Origin: Bdellovibrionales bacterium
GTDB taxonomy: Bacteria; Bdellovibrionota; Bdellovibrionia; Bdellovibrionales; Bdellovibrionaceae
DNA: 64,000 nt
Assembly: GCA_005793345.1 (NCBI GenBank)
Contig: SXSU01000050.1
Span: forward strand, 1 to 64,000
Reading direction: 5' to 3'
How positions within the stretch are numbered: position 1 is the first letter of the stretch; the number at the start of each line of letters is the position of its first letter. The notes beneath the pieces were generated by a model. The model was not told the DNA's origin. It saw only the letters and a list, made by a program, of their open reading frames with translations, and made no database searches. This document shows, piece after piece, positions 1 through 9,194 of this stretch. The position numbers and the translations under genes were made by a program.

Positions 1-224
1 AGATTTAATTTTAAGCAAGATTAAAAAGGGTGATAGAAGATCACCCAAAAAAAACAAGAGAATAATTGCTTAAAATTATATCTGGTAAAATTGTTTACAA
101 TCCAGATTTAATTTTAAGCAAGATTAAAAAGGGTGATAGAAGATCACCCAAAAAAAACAAGAGAATAATTGCTTAAAATTATATCTGGTAAAATTGTTTA
201 CAATCCAGATTTAATTTTAAGCAA
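1..224 (+). repeat. Tandem 103-bp repeat, divergent member of the three-hairpin family
   Basis: Two full 103-bp units (1-103 and 104-206) look identical, and a third begins at 207 and breaks off at about 224. Each unit holds an H2-type hairpin (gggtgat/atcaccc), a linker with aacaagagaataatt, and a long stem in which gcttaaaattatatctgg pairs with ccagatttaattttaagc. The order and linker match the three-hairpin element found elsewhere in the window, but the H3 arms have a different sequence and H1 is missing. The array is cut by the window edge, so the copy number is unknown. Confidence 0.85.
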
Positions 225-234
225 TTATTAGCAA

Positions 235-1068
235 TTATTTTATTCGTTGAAACAGCAAAATATAATACCCTTTATATTCAGAAAATATTTTAGAGTCTTG
301 ATGAGAATATTTTTCCTTTAAAAATAAAACCTTTTCTTTCAAAAAATAAGATAGAACTTTATAAATTGTATTAAATTTTCTATTTATAAAAGTAAATAAA
401 GCTTCAAAAACTGGAAATATTTTTTCAGTTATTATGCTTTGGTAAAGATCCATAGTTGGAGCAGTTTGCGGGGTGATATCGATTTTTTTTAAAAGTTTGA
501 AACCTTTTTTTTCGGCTTCTTCGATAAAACTTTTTAGTTCATGACCTGATTTACTTAAATATTTTTTATCTATAGGTTTTATTTTAAAAAAATCGACAGC
601 CATTACATAGCCATTTAACTTTACATGCTTGCGGTGCAAATCCCAACCCTCGACAGGACTAATGTATTGGCATGATTCAGACATTAATACTAAATCATGA
701 GATTCAGGAGGTACTTGAGTTACGTTCTCATATAATCCTTCGTAGGCTTTAATTTTTTGATTGGTCTTTTCGAGGGTCTTAGAGATTAAATAAGGATCGG
801 GATCAATGCAACTGACCTGTAAACCTTTTTCAACCATGGTTTTTGCATTACCACCAGCTCCACATCCTACATCTAATACACTTTTTACTTCATTAGGAAA
901 TTCAGAAATAATTTTATCTGTATACTTTTGTTGTGCAATTTTAAGTCCTTCGAGAGTTAATGGAAGATCTCCTTCAAAATATCCATAATGGAGATAATCT
1001 AAACCAAATAATTTTTGAATTAATTTAAGGGCGATATCATTGTAATAAGTTTTTGAATGAGATTTCAT
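235..1068 (-). CDS. Class I SAM-dependent methyltransferase
   Basis: A 277-residue protein with a clear class I SAM-binding motif I, VLDVGCGAGG, at about residues 64-73, preceded by a roughly 60-residue N-terminal helical region. No transmembrane segment or signal peptide is seen, so it should be cytoplasmic. The N-terminal region and the aromatic-rich YLHYGYF segment resemble small-molecule or lipid methyltransferases, but the substrate cannot be read from the sequence. The ATG at 1068 follows an AAGGATC ribosome site. The stop codon lies just beyond the end of the left-edge tandem repeat. It appears to be a single-gene unit. Confidence 0.8.
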   Translation of the reverse strand: MKSHSKTYYNDIALKLIQKLFGLDYLHYGYFEGDLPLTLEGLKIAQQKYTDKIISEFPNEVKSVLDVGCGAGGNAKTMVEKGLQVSCIDPDPYLISKTLEKTNQKIKAYEGLYENVTQVPPESHDLVLMSESCQYISPVEGWDLHRKHVKLNGYVMAVDFFKIKPIDKKYLSKSGHELKSFIEEAEKKGFKLLKKIDITPQTAPTMDLYQSIITEKIFPVFEALFTFINRKFNTIYKVLSYFLKEKVLFLKEKYSHQDSKIFSEYKGYYILLFQRIK

Positions 1069-1138
1069 GAATTGATCCTTTTTTGGGGCGAAGAAATATC
1101 ACCACAAATTAATAAATTATGTTTTAAGAAAATAAATA

Positions 1139-1342
1139 AACATGATTATATATGATATATATTTTGAACTGATCAGACTTAATCATGAGAAGTTATTAAA
1201 ACTCAAATTGCACATAGAATCAAGATGCGTGATTGTAAAGACGAACTGCGAGATAAGTTTCTAACAGAACATTCAAATAAAAGCTTATAATTCTAATTGA
1301 TATAATTGCGTCAGCAATCAGATTTAATCATTAGCAGTTATT
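1139..1342. repeat. Two degenerate H3 hairpin remnants
   Basis: Around 1169-1198 the arm ctgatcagacttaatcatga with a following agttatta matches the distal arm of H3, with a poorly conserved partner near 1141. A second copy spans about 1281-1342, with inner stem attgcgtcagcaat and the arm ending tagcagttatt. Neither retains a recognisable H1 or H2. The second copy contains the stop codon of the neighbouring receiver-domain gene. The remaining intergenic bases show nothing recognisable. Confidence 0.6.
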
Positions 1343-1980
1343 TTTAAGATTTTTGTATTAGTGGTATATTCTTCTTCTTCAAACCTTTTAATATTTGAGA
1401 TTGCATTTAGAATACCTTTAATTCGTAAGATATTATTGCACCCTTTATCAAAAATATCTTCACTAGTAGGGTTTTTTCTTAATAAATGCCAATACCCCTC
1501 AAGTATAGTAAGTGTATTTCCTAACTCATGTTTATAAGTTCCAACTAATGCTAATACAGCTTCTGTTTGTTTTAATTTTAAAAGTTGAATATTTCGATTT
1601 CTAATTCTTATTAGTGCAAATATTTTTGGAATTAAAACTGTTGGGAATACTTGTTTAGAAATAAAATCGTCGCAACCTACAAGAATTGCTTCTAATGAAA
1701 GTTTAGAGTCCTCTGATGCAGTTAAAAAAATAATTGGAGTTTCATTTAATGCTTTTTCATTTCGAATGAGCTCAATTAGCTTTAGACCATTCATTCCTGG
1801 CATTTCATAGTCCGTGATAATGATATCGGGATTAAAATCAAGTGCCCTTTGCACTGCTAAACTAGGATCCATAACTGATTCAAGAATTACTTGATAGGGA
1901 GTTAGATGAGTTGAAATAAGTGCAATAAAAGATCTACTGTCATCAACTAGTAAAATTTTTAAATCAGTTAATTCTTGCAT
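1324..1980 (-). CDS. Response regulator receiver domain fused to an orphan H-box (DHp-like) helix
   Basis: A 218-residue protein. Residues 1-125 form a CheY-like receiver with the acidic pair D13-D14, phospho-acceptor D57 in ITDYEMPG, T87 and K109. After it, residues about 135-200 resemble a histidine-kinase dimerisation helix pair: KHELGNTLT at 150-158 looks like an H-box with H151. No N, G1 or G2 ATP-binding boxes follow, so it cannot be a normal kinase. By analogy with phosphotransfer proteins, H151 might take part in a relay; that is inference. The stop codon is inside a repeat arm. No output DNA-binding domain is present. Confidence 0.75.
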   Translation of the reverse strand: MQELTDLKILLVDDSRSFIALISTHLTPYQVILESVMDPSLAVQRALDFNPDIIITDYEMPGMNGLKLIELIRNEKALNETPIIFLTASEDSKLSLEAILVGCDDFISKQVFPTVLIPKIFALIRIRNRNIQLLKLKQTEAVLALVGTYKHELGNTLTILEGYWHLLRKNPTSEDIFDKGCNNILRIKGILNAISNIKRFEEEEYTTNTKILKITAND

Positions 1981-2126
1981 TTATAAAATTCCAAAAACAA
2001 ATTTAGTCAAAATTATAAATATAATAAATCGAATTTTAATAAAGAATTTATTAAAAACATTGAAATATAATATTGCAATCTATATCGGAATAAAAAAAAT
2101 TGACTAAATAATAAATTATAAAAATA

Positions 2127-3137
2127 TTACCTACGTATAGTTTTAGGATCAATGGCATCTTGTAAACCATCGCCAATAAAATTAATACTGATGGTCGTTG
2201 CCACGATTAATAATCCTGGTAGTATGGCTAGTCCAGGAGCTTCATAAATCATTTCCTGAGCATTAAAAAGCATATTACCCCAGCTTGGGGTTGGAGGTTG
2301 AATACCTAATCCTAAATATGATAATGCTGATTCAAATAAGATTGATTCACCAACTCCTAACGTAACAGATACAAGTAAAGGTGACATTACATTCGGGATA
2401 ATATGTCGAATAATTATTGTAAAATCCGAAGCACCAAGTGTACGTGCAGCCATGATGAATTCACGTTCTTTAAGTGATAAAATACTTCCGCGTACTAATC
2501 GTCCAACTGTCATCCAAGAGAAGGAACATAAAATAATTACTAACTTCATTATGGCTTGATTCTGGGATGTAACGATATTTTTTAATATTGGAATTTTTGA
2601 AAAATCAATTGCCGCTAAAACAATTAATATAGGTAATATGGGCAGCGAAAGCAAAGCATCTGTAATACGCATTAAAAGTGAGTCAACATATCCACCATAA
2701 AAACCAGCAAGACATCCAAACATCAAACCAATTAAGGAAGAGGCAAAGGCAACCAGTAATCCTACTCCAATTGATACTCTAGTCCCATAAATTAATCGAA
2801 CTAAAACATCTCGTCCTAATTCGTCTGTACCTAAAATATGAGTTTTATCTATTCCTTGAATATTGACTGATGACATTGGTGGAAGATACCTATGAAAAAC
2901 ATTTTGAGCATCAGGATCGTGTCCAATAACATGAGCGAGAAATGGCGCTGCAACTGCAACAAAAATAAAAAATGAAACGACAAAAACTCCAGCCACTGCA
3001 AATTTATGTTCTTTAAATTGTGAGTAAACTATATTCCATAACGACTGAGACGACTCTAATTTATCTCTTTGTTTTTGACTCATAAGTGCAGCAGCAGTCG
3101 GCTGAAATGATGGTTCTTGATTTTGTTGAGTTGTCAT
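2127..3137 (-). CDS. oppC: Oligopeptide ABC transporter permease OppC
   Basis: Inner-membrane permease of the BPD_transp_1 family, 336 residues with the chosen start. It has an N-terminal cytoplasmic stretch, a first membrane helix, a periplasmic loop and five further helices. The EAA loop is visible as EFIMAARTLGASDFTIIIRHIIPN. An upstream in-frame ATG at 3179 would overlap oppB; the ATG at 3137 has AAGGAA eight bases upstream and leaves a 10-bp gap after oppB, so I chose it. It is the last gene of the oppDFABC operon and pairs with OppB to form the channel. Confidence 0.92.
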   Translation of the reverse strand: MTTQQNQEPSFQPTAAALMSQKQRDKLESSQSLWNIVYSQFKEHKFAVAGVFVVSFFIFVAVAAPFLAHVIGHDPDAQNVFHRYLPPMSSVNIQGIDKTHILGTDELGRDVLVRLIYGTRVSIGVGLLVAFASSLIGLMFGCLAGFYGGYVDSLLMRITDALLSLPILPILIVLAAIDFSKIPILKNIVTSQNQAIMKLVIILCSFSWMTVGRLVRGSILSLKEREFIMAARTLGASDFTIIIRHIIPNVMSPLLVSVTLGVGESILFESALSYLGLGIQPPTPSWGNMLFNAQEMIYEAPGLAILPGLLIVATTISINFIGDGLQDAIDPKTIRR

Positions 3138-3147
3138 ATGTTGTTCC

Positions 3148-4119
3148 TTAAGAAAAAGAGATTCTTGGATCGGCAACACCGTATAAGATATCTGCGATAA
3201 GATTAAAAATTAAAACCATCGATACAGTAATCATAAAAGCAACCATAGCGACATTATAATCATTTCCAATAATTGATTCATTAACAAGTTTTCCAACACC
3301 TTGATAAGCAAAAACAGTTTCTGTAATGAGTGCTCCAGAAAACAATGTGGAAAAACTAAGGGCAATGATTGTGATAAGAGGTATTAAAGCATTTCGAAAA
3401 GCATGTCTCCAAATTATTGTATTTGCATTTAGACCCTTGGCTTTTGCAGTTCGTATATAATCATTTCTTAAAGCATCAAGCATTGAACTTCGAGTGAAGC
3501 GTACAAATCTTCCAATTTGCAAATAAGATAATGATAATGTCGGTAAAATTAAATAGGTCATTCGATCTTTTAAAATTGTAAAAAAATCTGCGTTTTCAAG
3601 TCCAACTGTAAAGGTTCCTCCTGCAGGTAAGATAGGAAACTTAACGGCAAAGCCAATAATCAATACAATACCCAACCAAAATGAAGGAACAGAAATACCT
3701 GCAAGTGAGAAAAAATTAATTAAATAATCAGTTTTTTTTCCAGCATGGAGTGCAGACCAAATCCCCAATGGAATTGAAATGACTAATGATAAAATTAATG
3801 AAAGTAATGAAAGATAAAAAGTATTCATTAAACGTGGTCCAATTAACTCTGCAACTGGAATTCTGTACGTGCGAGAATAACCGAGATCACCAGAAGCAAT
3901 GGAGCTCATCCAATTCATATATCTTGCATAAACAGGTTGATCTAATCCATACAATGACCTTAATCTTGCAATGTCAGCAGAACTAATTTTTGGATTAGAG
4001 CTGATCATTAAATCTACTGGATCTCCAGGCATTAGAGTCATCAGATAATAACACACAAAGGACAAACAGATAAATACAATCACTGTTTGTATGAGTCGTC
4101 TTAAGATAAAATAGGTCAC
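3148..4119 (-). CDS. oppB: Oligopeptide ABC transporter permease OppB
   Basis: A 323-residue inner-membrane permease with about six helices. The N-terminus (ILRRLIQTVIVFICLSFV, then LMPGDPVD) is typical of OppB/DppB, and the EAA loop reads DYIRTAKAKGLNANTIIWRH. It starts with GTG at 4119, preceded by an AAGAGA site. It lies 22 bp downstream of oppA and 10 bp upstream of oppC. It should form the heterodimeric pore with OppC, driven by OppD and OppF. The family includes dipeptide and nickel permeases, so the exact substrate is inferred from the operon. Confidence 0.92.
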   Translation of the reverse strand: MTYFILRRLIQTVIVFICLSFVCYYLMTLMPGDPVDLMISSNPKISSADIARLRSLYGLDQPVYARYMNWMSSIASGDLGYSRTYRIPVAELIGPRLMNTFYLSLLSLILSLVISIPLGIWSALHAGKKTDYLINFFSLAGISVPSFWLGIVLIIGFAVKFPILPAGGTFTVGLENADFFTILKDRMTYLILPTLSLSYLQIGRFVRFTRSSMLDALRNDYIRTAKAKGLNANTIIWRHAFRNALIPLITIIALSFSTLFSGALITETVFAYQGVGKLVNESIIGNDYNVAMVAFMITVSMVLIFNLIADILYGVADPRISFS

Positions 4120-4141
4120 TGTATAAATCTCTTTCTTTTAA

Positions 4142-5863
4142 TTATTTTAAAGTCGTATCTTCAAAAGTCCAATTTTCTACATCGTTGGTTTCTTGAAATT
4201 GATGACCTGGTAATTTAAACCCTTTTAGATTTGTAGGATTCACTGCCATTACTGATCTGTAATAAAGAGGAATTGCTGGAAGCTCATTTGTGTAATGTTT
4301 CATTACTTCTTGAACATAGCTAATTCTTTTTTCATTACTAAATTCATCATCAATTTTTGTTAATAATTCATCAGCTATTGCATTTGACCAACCAGAAACA
4401 TTTTGTCCAGACCATCCGTTTTTTTCATTAGGGATACTAGCAGTATGTAGTGATGATTTTGGAGAACTCTCTGGTGATGATACCCAAGCATACATTGCCA
4501 TTCCAGTGAATTTTCTTTTTTTAGTAGTTTCACCAAAAAATACTCTTGCAGGTTCATTTTTAATTTCTATTTCAATACCAACTTGCTTCCATTGATCTTT
4601 TAAGTATTGTTCAACAAGTTCTCTAGTTTTATTTCCCGCAGTTGACATTAAAGTAATTGATAATTTTTCAGATCCCTTAGCTCTAACGCCATCTGCACCC
4701 ATTTTCCAACCAGCTTCATCTAATAATTTATTTGCTTCATCTTTATTATATTTGTAGTCGGTGATGATTTGAGTATCTTTAGTAAACCAAGGATCTATAG
4801 GTGAGAGTGAATGTAGAGCCACTTCTTGTTTACCATCAAATAAAGCTGTCACAAGATCCTGTCTGTTGATCGAATACATTAAGGCTTTACGAACTTTCAA
4901 GTCTTTAAGAATTGGATTGTCTAAATTCAAATCGATATGTTCATACGTAACACTTGGCTGAAATAATACTGTAAATGGCAATTTTTCAGCTTTAACTTTT
5001 TTATCAAAAGCAAGAGCTTGATCGAAATCTAATCCAAGAGAAGAAATTGCATCAATTTGTCCAGATCTTAAATTTGCTTCTAGAGTTCCAGTATTTGGAA
5101 TTACTTTTACAATAATTTTTTGAATTTTTGGAGTATTACCATAAAAATATTTATTAGGAGTAAAAACAACATGTGATCCTAACTTAACTTCTGAAATTAA
5201 ATATGGACCATTATATAATCCAGGGTTTGTTGGATTTTTTACGTAGTTTGAATTTTTCTCATAACCTTCTTTTTCTTTTCCAAATTGATTAAATACACTT
5301 TCTTCTAAATGTTTTGGAAGTGGGGTTAAGGTTCCTAATCTATTAAAATCCCATCTTGCTTTGTCATAGGTGAAAAAACATTTTTTTGGGTTTGCTGGAT
5401 CAATTTCAATTTTTTCAACTTGAGTATAAGTTTCTTTTTCACCAACAGACACCATTGGACTAGCAGCTACTTTTAATGTGAAATCAAAATCAGCACAAGT
5501 AACAGGAGTTCCATCACCCCAACTTGCGTTGTCTTTAATTTCCCAAGCAGCTTTAACTTTTTTAATTCCGTTTTCTGTGATGAGTTGGGCTTTACCATTT
5601 TCAATTGTAGGAAGTTCTTTTGCTAACTGTGGTATCCATTGTGCATTAGCATCTAAGGTTGAAAGTGTTCTACCAACCATGCGATACATATATGTAGTTG
5701 CAGACATCGACATGATAACAGGATTTAAATTTTCGAATTCTTGTGAAATTCCAATTTTAAATTCTTGAATTGTTGATACTGATTCCTTCTTGGAACAAGT
5801 GCACTGAGTGGTAGAGAGCACTAATGCTGTCCCAGCCAAACATAAAGTTATTTTTTTTAACAT
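4142..5863 (-). CDS. oppA: Peptide-binding protein OppA (SBP_bac_5), probable lipoprotein
   Basis: A 573-residue periplasmic solute-binding protein. The ATG at 5863 has a strong GGAGGAA site and begins a signal peptide (MLKKITLCLAGTALVLS) ending at TTQC, a possible but non-classical lipobox with Gln at -1. Family hallmarks include FENLNPVI, the WGDGTPVTCADFDFTLK segment, NGPYLISEV and VRKALMYSINRQDLV. The gene overlaps the end of oppF by 7 bp (ATGTTAA), suggesting translational coupling. It should capture peptides for the OppBC channel. Having the binding-protein gene between the ATPases and permeases differs from the E. coli oppABCDF order. Confidence 0.92.
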   Translation of the reverse strand: MLKKITLCLAGTALVLSTTQCTCSKKESVSTIQEFKIGISQEFENLNPVIMSMSATTYMYRMVGRTLSTLDANAQWIPQLAKELPTIENGKAQLITENGIKKVKAAWEIKDNASWGDGTPVTCADFDFTLKVAASPMVSVGEKETYTQVEKIEIDPANPKKCFFTYDKARWDFNRLGTLTPLPKHLEESVFNQFGKEKEGYEKNSNYVKNPTNPGLYNGPYLISEVKLGSHVVFTPNKYFYGNTPKIQKIIVKVIPNTGTLEANLRSGQIDAISSLGLDFDQALAFDKKVKAEKLPFTVLFQPSVTYEHIDLNLDNPILKDLKVRKALMYSINRQDLVTALFDGKQEVALHSLSPIDPWFTKDTQIITDYKYNKDEANKLLDEAGWKMGADGVRAKGSEKLSITLMSTAGNKTRELVEQYLKDQWKQVGIEIEIKNEPARVFFGETTKKRKFTGMAMYAWVSSPESSPKSSLHTASIPNEKNGWSGQNVSGWSNAIADELLTKIDDEFSNEKRISYVQEVMKHYTNELPAIPLYYRSVMAVNPTNLKGFKLPGHQFQETNDVENWTFEDTTLK

Positions 5864-6855
5864 GATTCCTCCAGTTTTGTTTGAATTTCTTTGTATAAAG
5901 GGCAAGCCACTTTGTGACCAGGGGAGATTTCTTGCAAAATCGGATCCAATTTTGAACACTGATCAGTAGCATATGCACACCTTGGATGAAAATGACATCC
6001 TGATGGGGGATTGATGGGGCTAGGAACTTCTCCTCCCAATGATTTTTTCATTTGTTTTTTTCCGACACCTACTTCTGGAATTGCGGATAAAAGTGCTTGA
6101 GTGTAAGGATGTGCAGGCTTTTCAAAAAGTTGATCTCGATCAGCGGTTTCAACGATTCTTCCAAGATACATTACCGCAACTCGATCACAAAAATGTTCTA
6201 TGACTTTTAAATCGTGAGATATAAAAATAAAAGTGAGTTTAAATTTATCTTGCAGATCTTTTAATAAATTGAGTATCTGTGCTTGAATAGATACATCAAG
6301 TGCACTGACAGGCTCATCTGCAATAATTAAATCTGGTTCAAGAGCAATTGCTCGAGCGATACTAATTCGTTGCCTTTGGCCACCAGAAAATTCGTGGGGA
6401 TAGCGATTAAGATGTGAAGCCTTTAACCCAACTACCTCAAGTAGTGCTTTGGCGCGTTCTTCCCGTTCTTTTTGAGAATACATATTATGAATTTGAAAAG
6501 GTTGAGTTAAAATTTGAGATACTGTCATTCGAGGATCCAGTGATGCAAAGGGATCTTGAAAAATCATTTGCACAGATTTTCGCGCAAGTCGAAGTTCTTC
6601 TTTTTTTAAATTGCAAAAATTTTTTCCTTTAAAAATGATTTCGCCCTCTGTGGGTTCATACAGTCGGATGAGCGTACGACCTAAGGTTGATTTACCACAA
6701 CCACTTTCACCAACAAGGCCAAGAGTCTCTCCTTTTTTAATTGCAAAAGAAGTTCCATCTACAGCTTTAACAGACCCAATTTGTTTATGTAATAATCCTT
6801 TTTTAATTGGAAAATGTTTTTTTAAATTTTTTACTTCGAGGATTGTTTCACTCAC
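5857..6855 (-). CDS. oppF: Oligopeptide ABC transporter ATP-binding protein OppF
   Basis: A 332-residue cytoplasmic ATPase. Walker A is GESGCGKST at 49-57, the ABC signature is SGGQRQR and Walker B is LIIADEP. The C-terminal Opp/Dpp region has the Cys-rich GCHFHPRCAYATDQC stretch and a final VACPLY. The segment VSALDVSIQAQIL after Walker B is typical of the family. It follows oppD by 25 bp and overlaps oppA by 7 bp. Together with OppD it powers peptide import. Confidence 0.94.
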   Translation of the reverse strand: MSETILEVKNLKKHFPIKKGLLHKQIGSVKAVDGTSFAIKKGETLGLVGESGCGKSTLGRTLIRLYEPTEGEIIFKGKNFCNLKKEELRLARKSVQMIFQDPFASLDPRMTVSQILTQPFQIHNMYSQKEREERAKALLEVVGLKASHLNRYPHEFSGGQRQRISIARAIALEPDLIIADEPVSALDVSIQAQILNLLKDLQDKFKLTFIFISHDLKVIEHFCDRVAVMYLGRIVETADRDQLFEKPAHPYTQALLSAIPEVGVGKKQMKKSLGGEVPSPINPPSGCHFHPRCAYATDQCSKLDPILQEISPGHKVACPLYKEIQTKLEESC

Positions 6856-6880
6856 AAAAATTTCTCCACTCTATTACTTC

Positions 6881-7843
6881 TTATAAGGGATTAAAACAAG
6901 CGACTGATCGGCCTTCACTTTGGACAAGCGGTGGGCGATGGTTTAAGCATTCTGTCTTTGCTCGAGGACACCTATTTTGAAATGGGCAACCGGCTGGAAG
7001 ATCCCAAGGTGAGGGAACCGAACCTTCAATAGTTGGTAAACGTCGAACCCTTGATTTTAATTTAGGGATTGAATCCATTAATGCTGCTGTATAAGGATGC
7101 TTTGGGCTTGTAAATAAATCTTGTGTTGAGGCAAACTCACAAGTTTGTCCACCATACATGACCATTACGCGGTCACTGATTTCGCTGATCACTCCAAGAT
7201 CATGGGTGATAAATTGCACTGACATATTAAATTTTTCTTGTAAGTTTTGAATCAACTCTAAAATTTGTGCCTGAATCGTAACATCAAGTGCAGTAGTTGG
7301 TTCATCGGCAATTAAAAACTGTGGATTACATGAAAGTGCCATGGCAATCATTGCCCTTTGTCTCATTCCGCCAGAGAGTTGATGGGGATATTGGGAATAA
7401 CGTTGCTCAGGTGAGGGTATTCCAACAAGTTTAAGCATTTCTATAGAGCGATCTTTAGCTTCTGCTTTAGAACTTTTTTTATGCTGAATGATTTGTTCAT
7501 CAATCTGATAGCCAATAGTCATTACAGGATTAAGTGCGGTCATGGGTTCTTGAAAAATCATGGCCATTTGATTACCACGAATAGTTTCCATTTCAGATGC
7601 TGAAATATTTAATAAATTTTTTCCATTAAGATAAAAAGATCCCCCTGTGATTTTGCCAGGAGGAGCAATGAGGCGCATTAATGAAAATGAAGTAACAGAC
7701 TTTCCACAACCGCTTTCGCCAACAATACCTAGAGTCTCACCTTTGTTAATTTGATAAGAAATATTATTCACTGCTTTAAAGGCACCGGCTTTTGTAAAAA
7801 AAGTAGTTTCTAAATTTTTGACGTCAACTATAGGATCTGACAC
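6881..7843 (-). CDS. oppD: Oligopeptide ABC transporter ATP-binding protein OppD
   Basis: A 320-residue ATPase and the first gene of the minus-strand oppDFABC operon. Walker A is GESGCGKS at 42-49, the signature LSGGMRQR begins at 156, and Walker B LIADEP lies at 177-182. The C-terminus has the four-cysteine motif of this subfamily (GCPFQNRCPRAKTEC, then VACFNPL), which in related transporters binds an iron-sulfur cluster. The start is preceded by an AGGAGAGG-like site. The leader of this operon contains an unusual folded region (7931-8053). Confidence 0.94.
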   Translation of the reverse strand: MSDPIVDVKNLETTFFTKAGAFKAVNNISYQINKGETLGIVGESGCGKSVTSFSLMRLIAPPGKITGGSFYLNGKNLLNISASEMETIRGNQMAMIFQEPMTALNPVMTIGYQIDEQIIQHKKSSKAEAKDRSIEMLKLVGIPSPEQRYSQYPHQLSGGMRQRAMIAMALSCNPQFLIADEPTTALDVTIQAQILELIQNLQEKFNMSVQFITHDLGVISEISDRVMVMYGGQTCEFASTQDLFTSPKHPYTAALMDSIPKLKSRVRRLPTIEGSVPSPWDLPAGCPFQNRCPRAKTECLNHRPPLVQSEGRSVACFNPL

Positions 7844-7930
7844 TTTTAAACCTCTCCTGAAAAAAAGAGCACACAGGTTTAAAAGTTAATATCCAGTAAT
7901 TGATTATAATCAATAATAAATTTCTTATCC

Positions 7931-8053
7931 CCCCTAGAAATTTTATTTATATATCGCAGAGCACTAGTATAAATTATTATGAAAATACAAACTTTAGTTA
8001 TGATAGTCGCAATGACGACTAAATATAACTATAGAAATGAATAGCTCTAGGGG
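7931..8053. other. Structured intergenic region between sohB and oppD
   Basis: An 8-bp inverted pair, cccctaga at 7931-7938 and tctagggg at 8046-8053, encloses about 107 bp. Inside lie an H1-like fragment (attatgaaaatacaaactttagtt) and a nested hairpin in which tagttat pairs with ataacta and tagtcg pairs with cgacta. It could be an old insertion of the three-hairpin family that decayed, or a folded leader of the opp operon transcribed on the minus strand. The sequence alone does not decide. Confidence 0.45.
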
Positions 8054-8073
8054 ACTTAATCTTAAGGTGCTAA

Positions 8074-9090
8074 TTAAATTTTATAATTACTAGAGCGGGT
8101 AACTAAATCAGTTATTACGCGAGAAGTTATTTTACCGAATGCGTCTGATATTTTTTCAGAAAGTTTTTTCTTAGTTTTTAATGAAACTTTAAAAATATGA
8201 GCCGAATCTCTCTGTTGAGTTAAATAATCATCACTTGTTATAAGTTCATCGACTAATTTAAGTTCCAAAGCTTGCTGTCCATACCAGTATTCTCCAGTTG
8301 CAATTTTATCAATTTCAACTTGCGGTCTGTTTGAACTTACAAATTTTTTAAATAAGACATGGGTTTCAAAAAGTTGAGAATTAAATTTTTTCTCACCTTC
8401 GGGAGTAATTTCTCCAAGCATAGTCACTGTTCGTTTATATTCACCAGCAGTATATTCTTTAAAATCAATATCATGTTTTTTGAGAAATTTATTAAAGTTT
8501 GGTACTTGGGCCACAACTCCAATAGAACCAATTATTGCAAAAGGTGCAGATAAAATTCGGTTACCCACACAAGCCATCATGTAACCACCACTAGCGGCAA
8601 CTTTATCAACACAAATTGTAAGTGGAATATTAGCTTTTCGAATTCGAGCTAGTTGAGATGAGCTAAGGCCATATCCATGAACAACTCCTCCAGGACTTTC
8701 AAGTCTTAACACAACTTCATCTTTTGGATTTGCAAGAGTTAAAATGGCAGTGACTTCTTCACGCAAACGTTCTCCGGCATGGGCTTCGATATCACCATCA
8801 AAATCTAAAACAAAAATTCGTTTTTTCTTTTCCCAGCGTTCCTCATCTTTTTTTATTTTTTCTTTATCTTTTTTATGTTCTTCTTTGAGTTGTTTTTCAG
8901 ATAAAACAACTTCTTTTAATTTCCATTCTAAATCGTGAAGATGCTCATTAAGATTTTCGATCTCAAGATGAGGTTTAAGTTTTTGTCCTTTTTGAATCAT
9001 AAGAGCTATAACACCAAAAAATAAACCTAATCCGATAACAACAATAAAAAGTTTAGAGGTAAATAAACCAAGATCATAAATAAAATCCAT
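8074..9090 (-). CDS. sohB: SohB-type S49 family serine protease
   Basis: A 338-residue membrane-anchored protease, close to the usual SohB length. One N-terminal helix (about 12-32) is followed by a highly charged linker rich in Lys and Glu (about 38-90) and then the S49 domain. The Ser-Lys dyad is visible: S167 in VAASGGYMMA and K219 in GEYKRT. The substrate-groove motif RLESPGGVVHGYG is present. The ATG at 9090 has a GGAAGG site. It probably degrades membrane or periplasmic proteins or signal peptides. It stands alone between repeat copies and the opp operon on the same strand. Confidence 0.9.
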   Translation of the reverse strand: MDFIYDLGLFTSKLFIVVIGLGLFFGVIALMIQKGQKLKPHLEIENLNEHLHDLEWKLKEVVLSEKQLKEEHKKDKEKIKKDEERWEKKKRIFVLDFDGDIEAHAGERLREEVTAILTLANPKDEVVLRLESPGGVVHGYGLSSSQLARIRKANIPLTICVDKVAASGGYMMACVGNRILSAPFAIIGSIGVVAQVPNFNKFLKKHDIDFKEYTAGEYKRTVTMLGEITPEGEKKFNSQLFETHVLFKKFVSSNRPQVEIDKIATGEYWYGQQALELKLVDELITSDDYLTQQRDSAHIFKVSLKTKKKLSEKISDAFGKITSRVITDLVTRSSNYKI

Positions 9091-9194
9091 GGGGACGCCT
9101 TCCAGAATAAAAAGTTTTTTAAATGTATATTGAATATTAAACTTTTATTCTGAGTAAAGAGCAAAAAATTAATTTAACATGACGGGTTGTTCTA

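Noticed and set aside
1-224. CRISPR-like array from tandem units at the left edge
   Set aside because: The units are contiguous 103-bp copies without unique spacers, and no cas gene is present.
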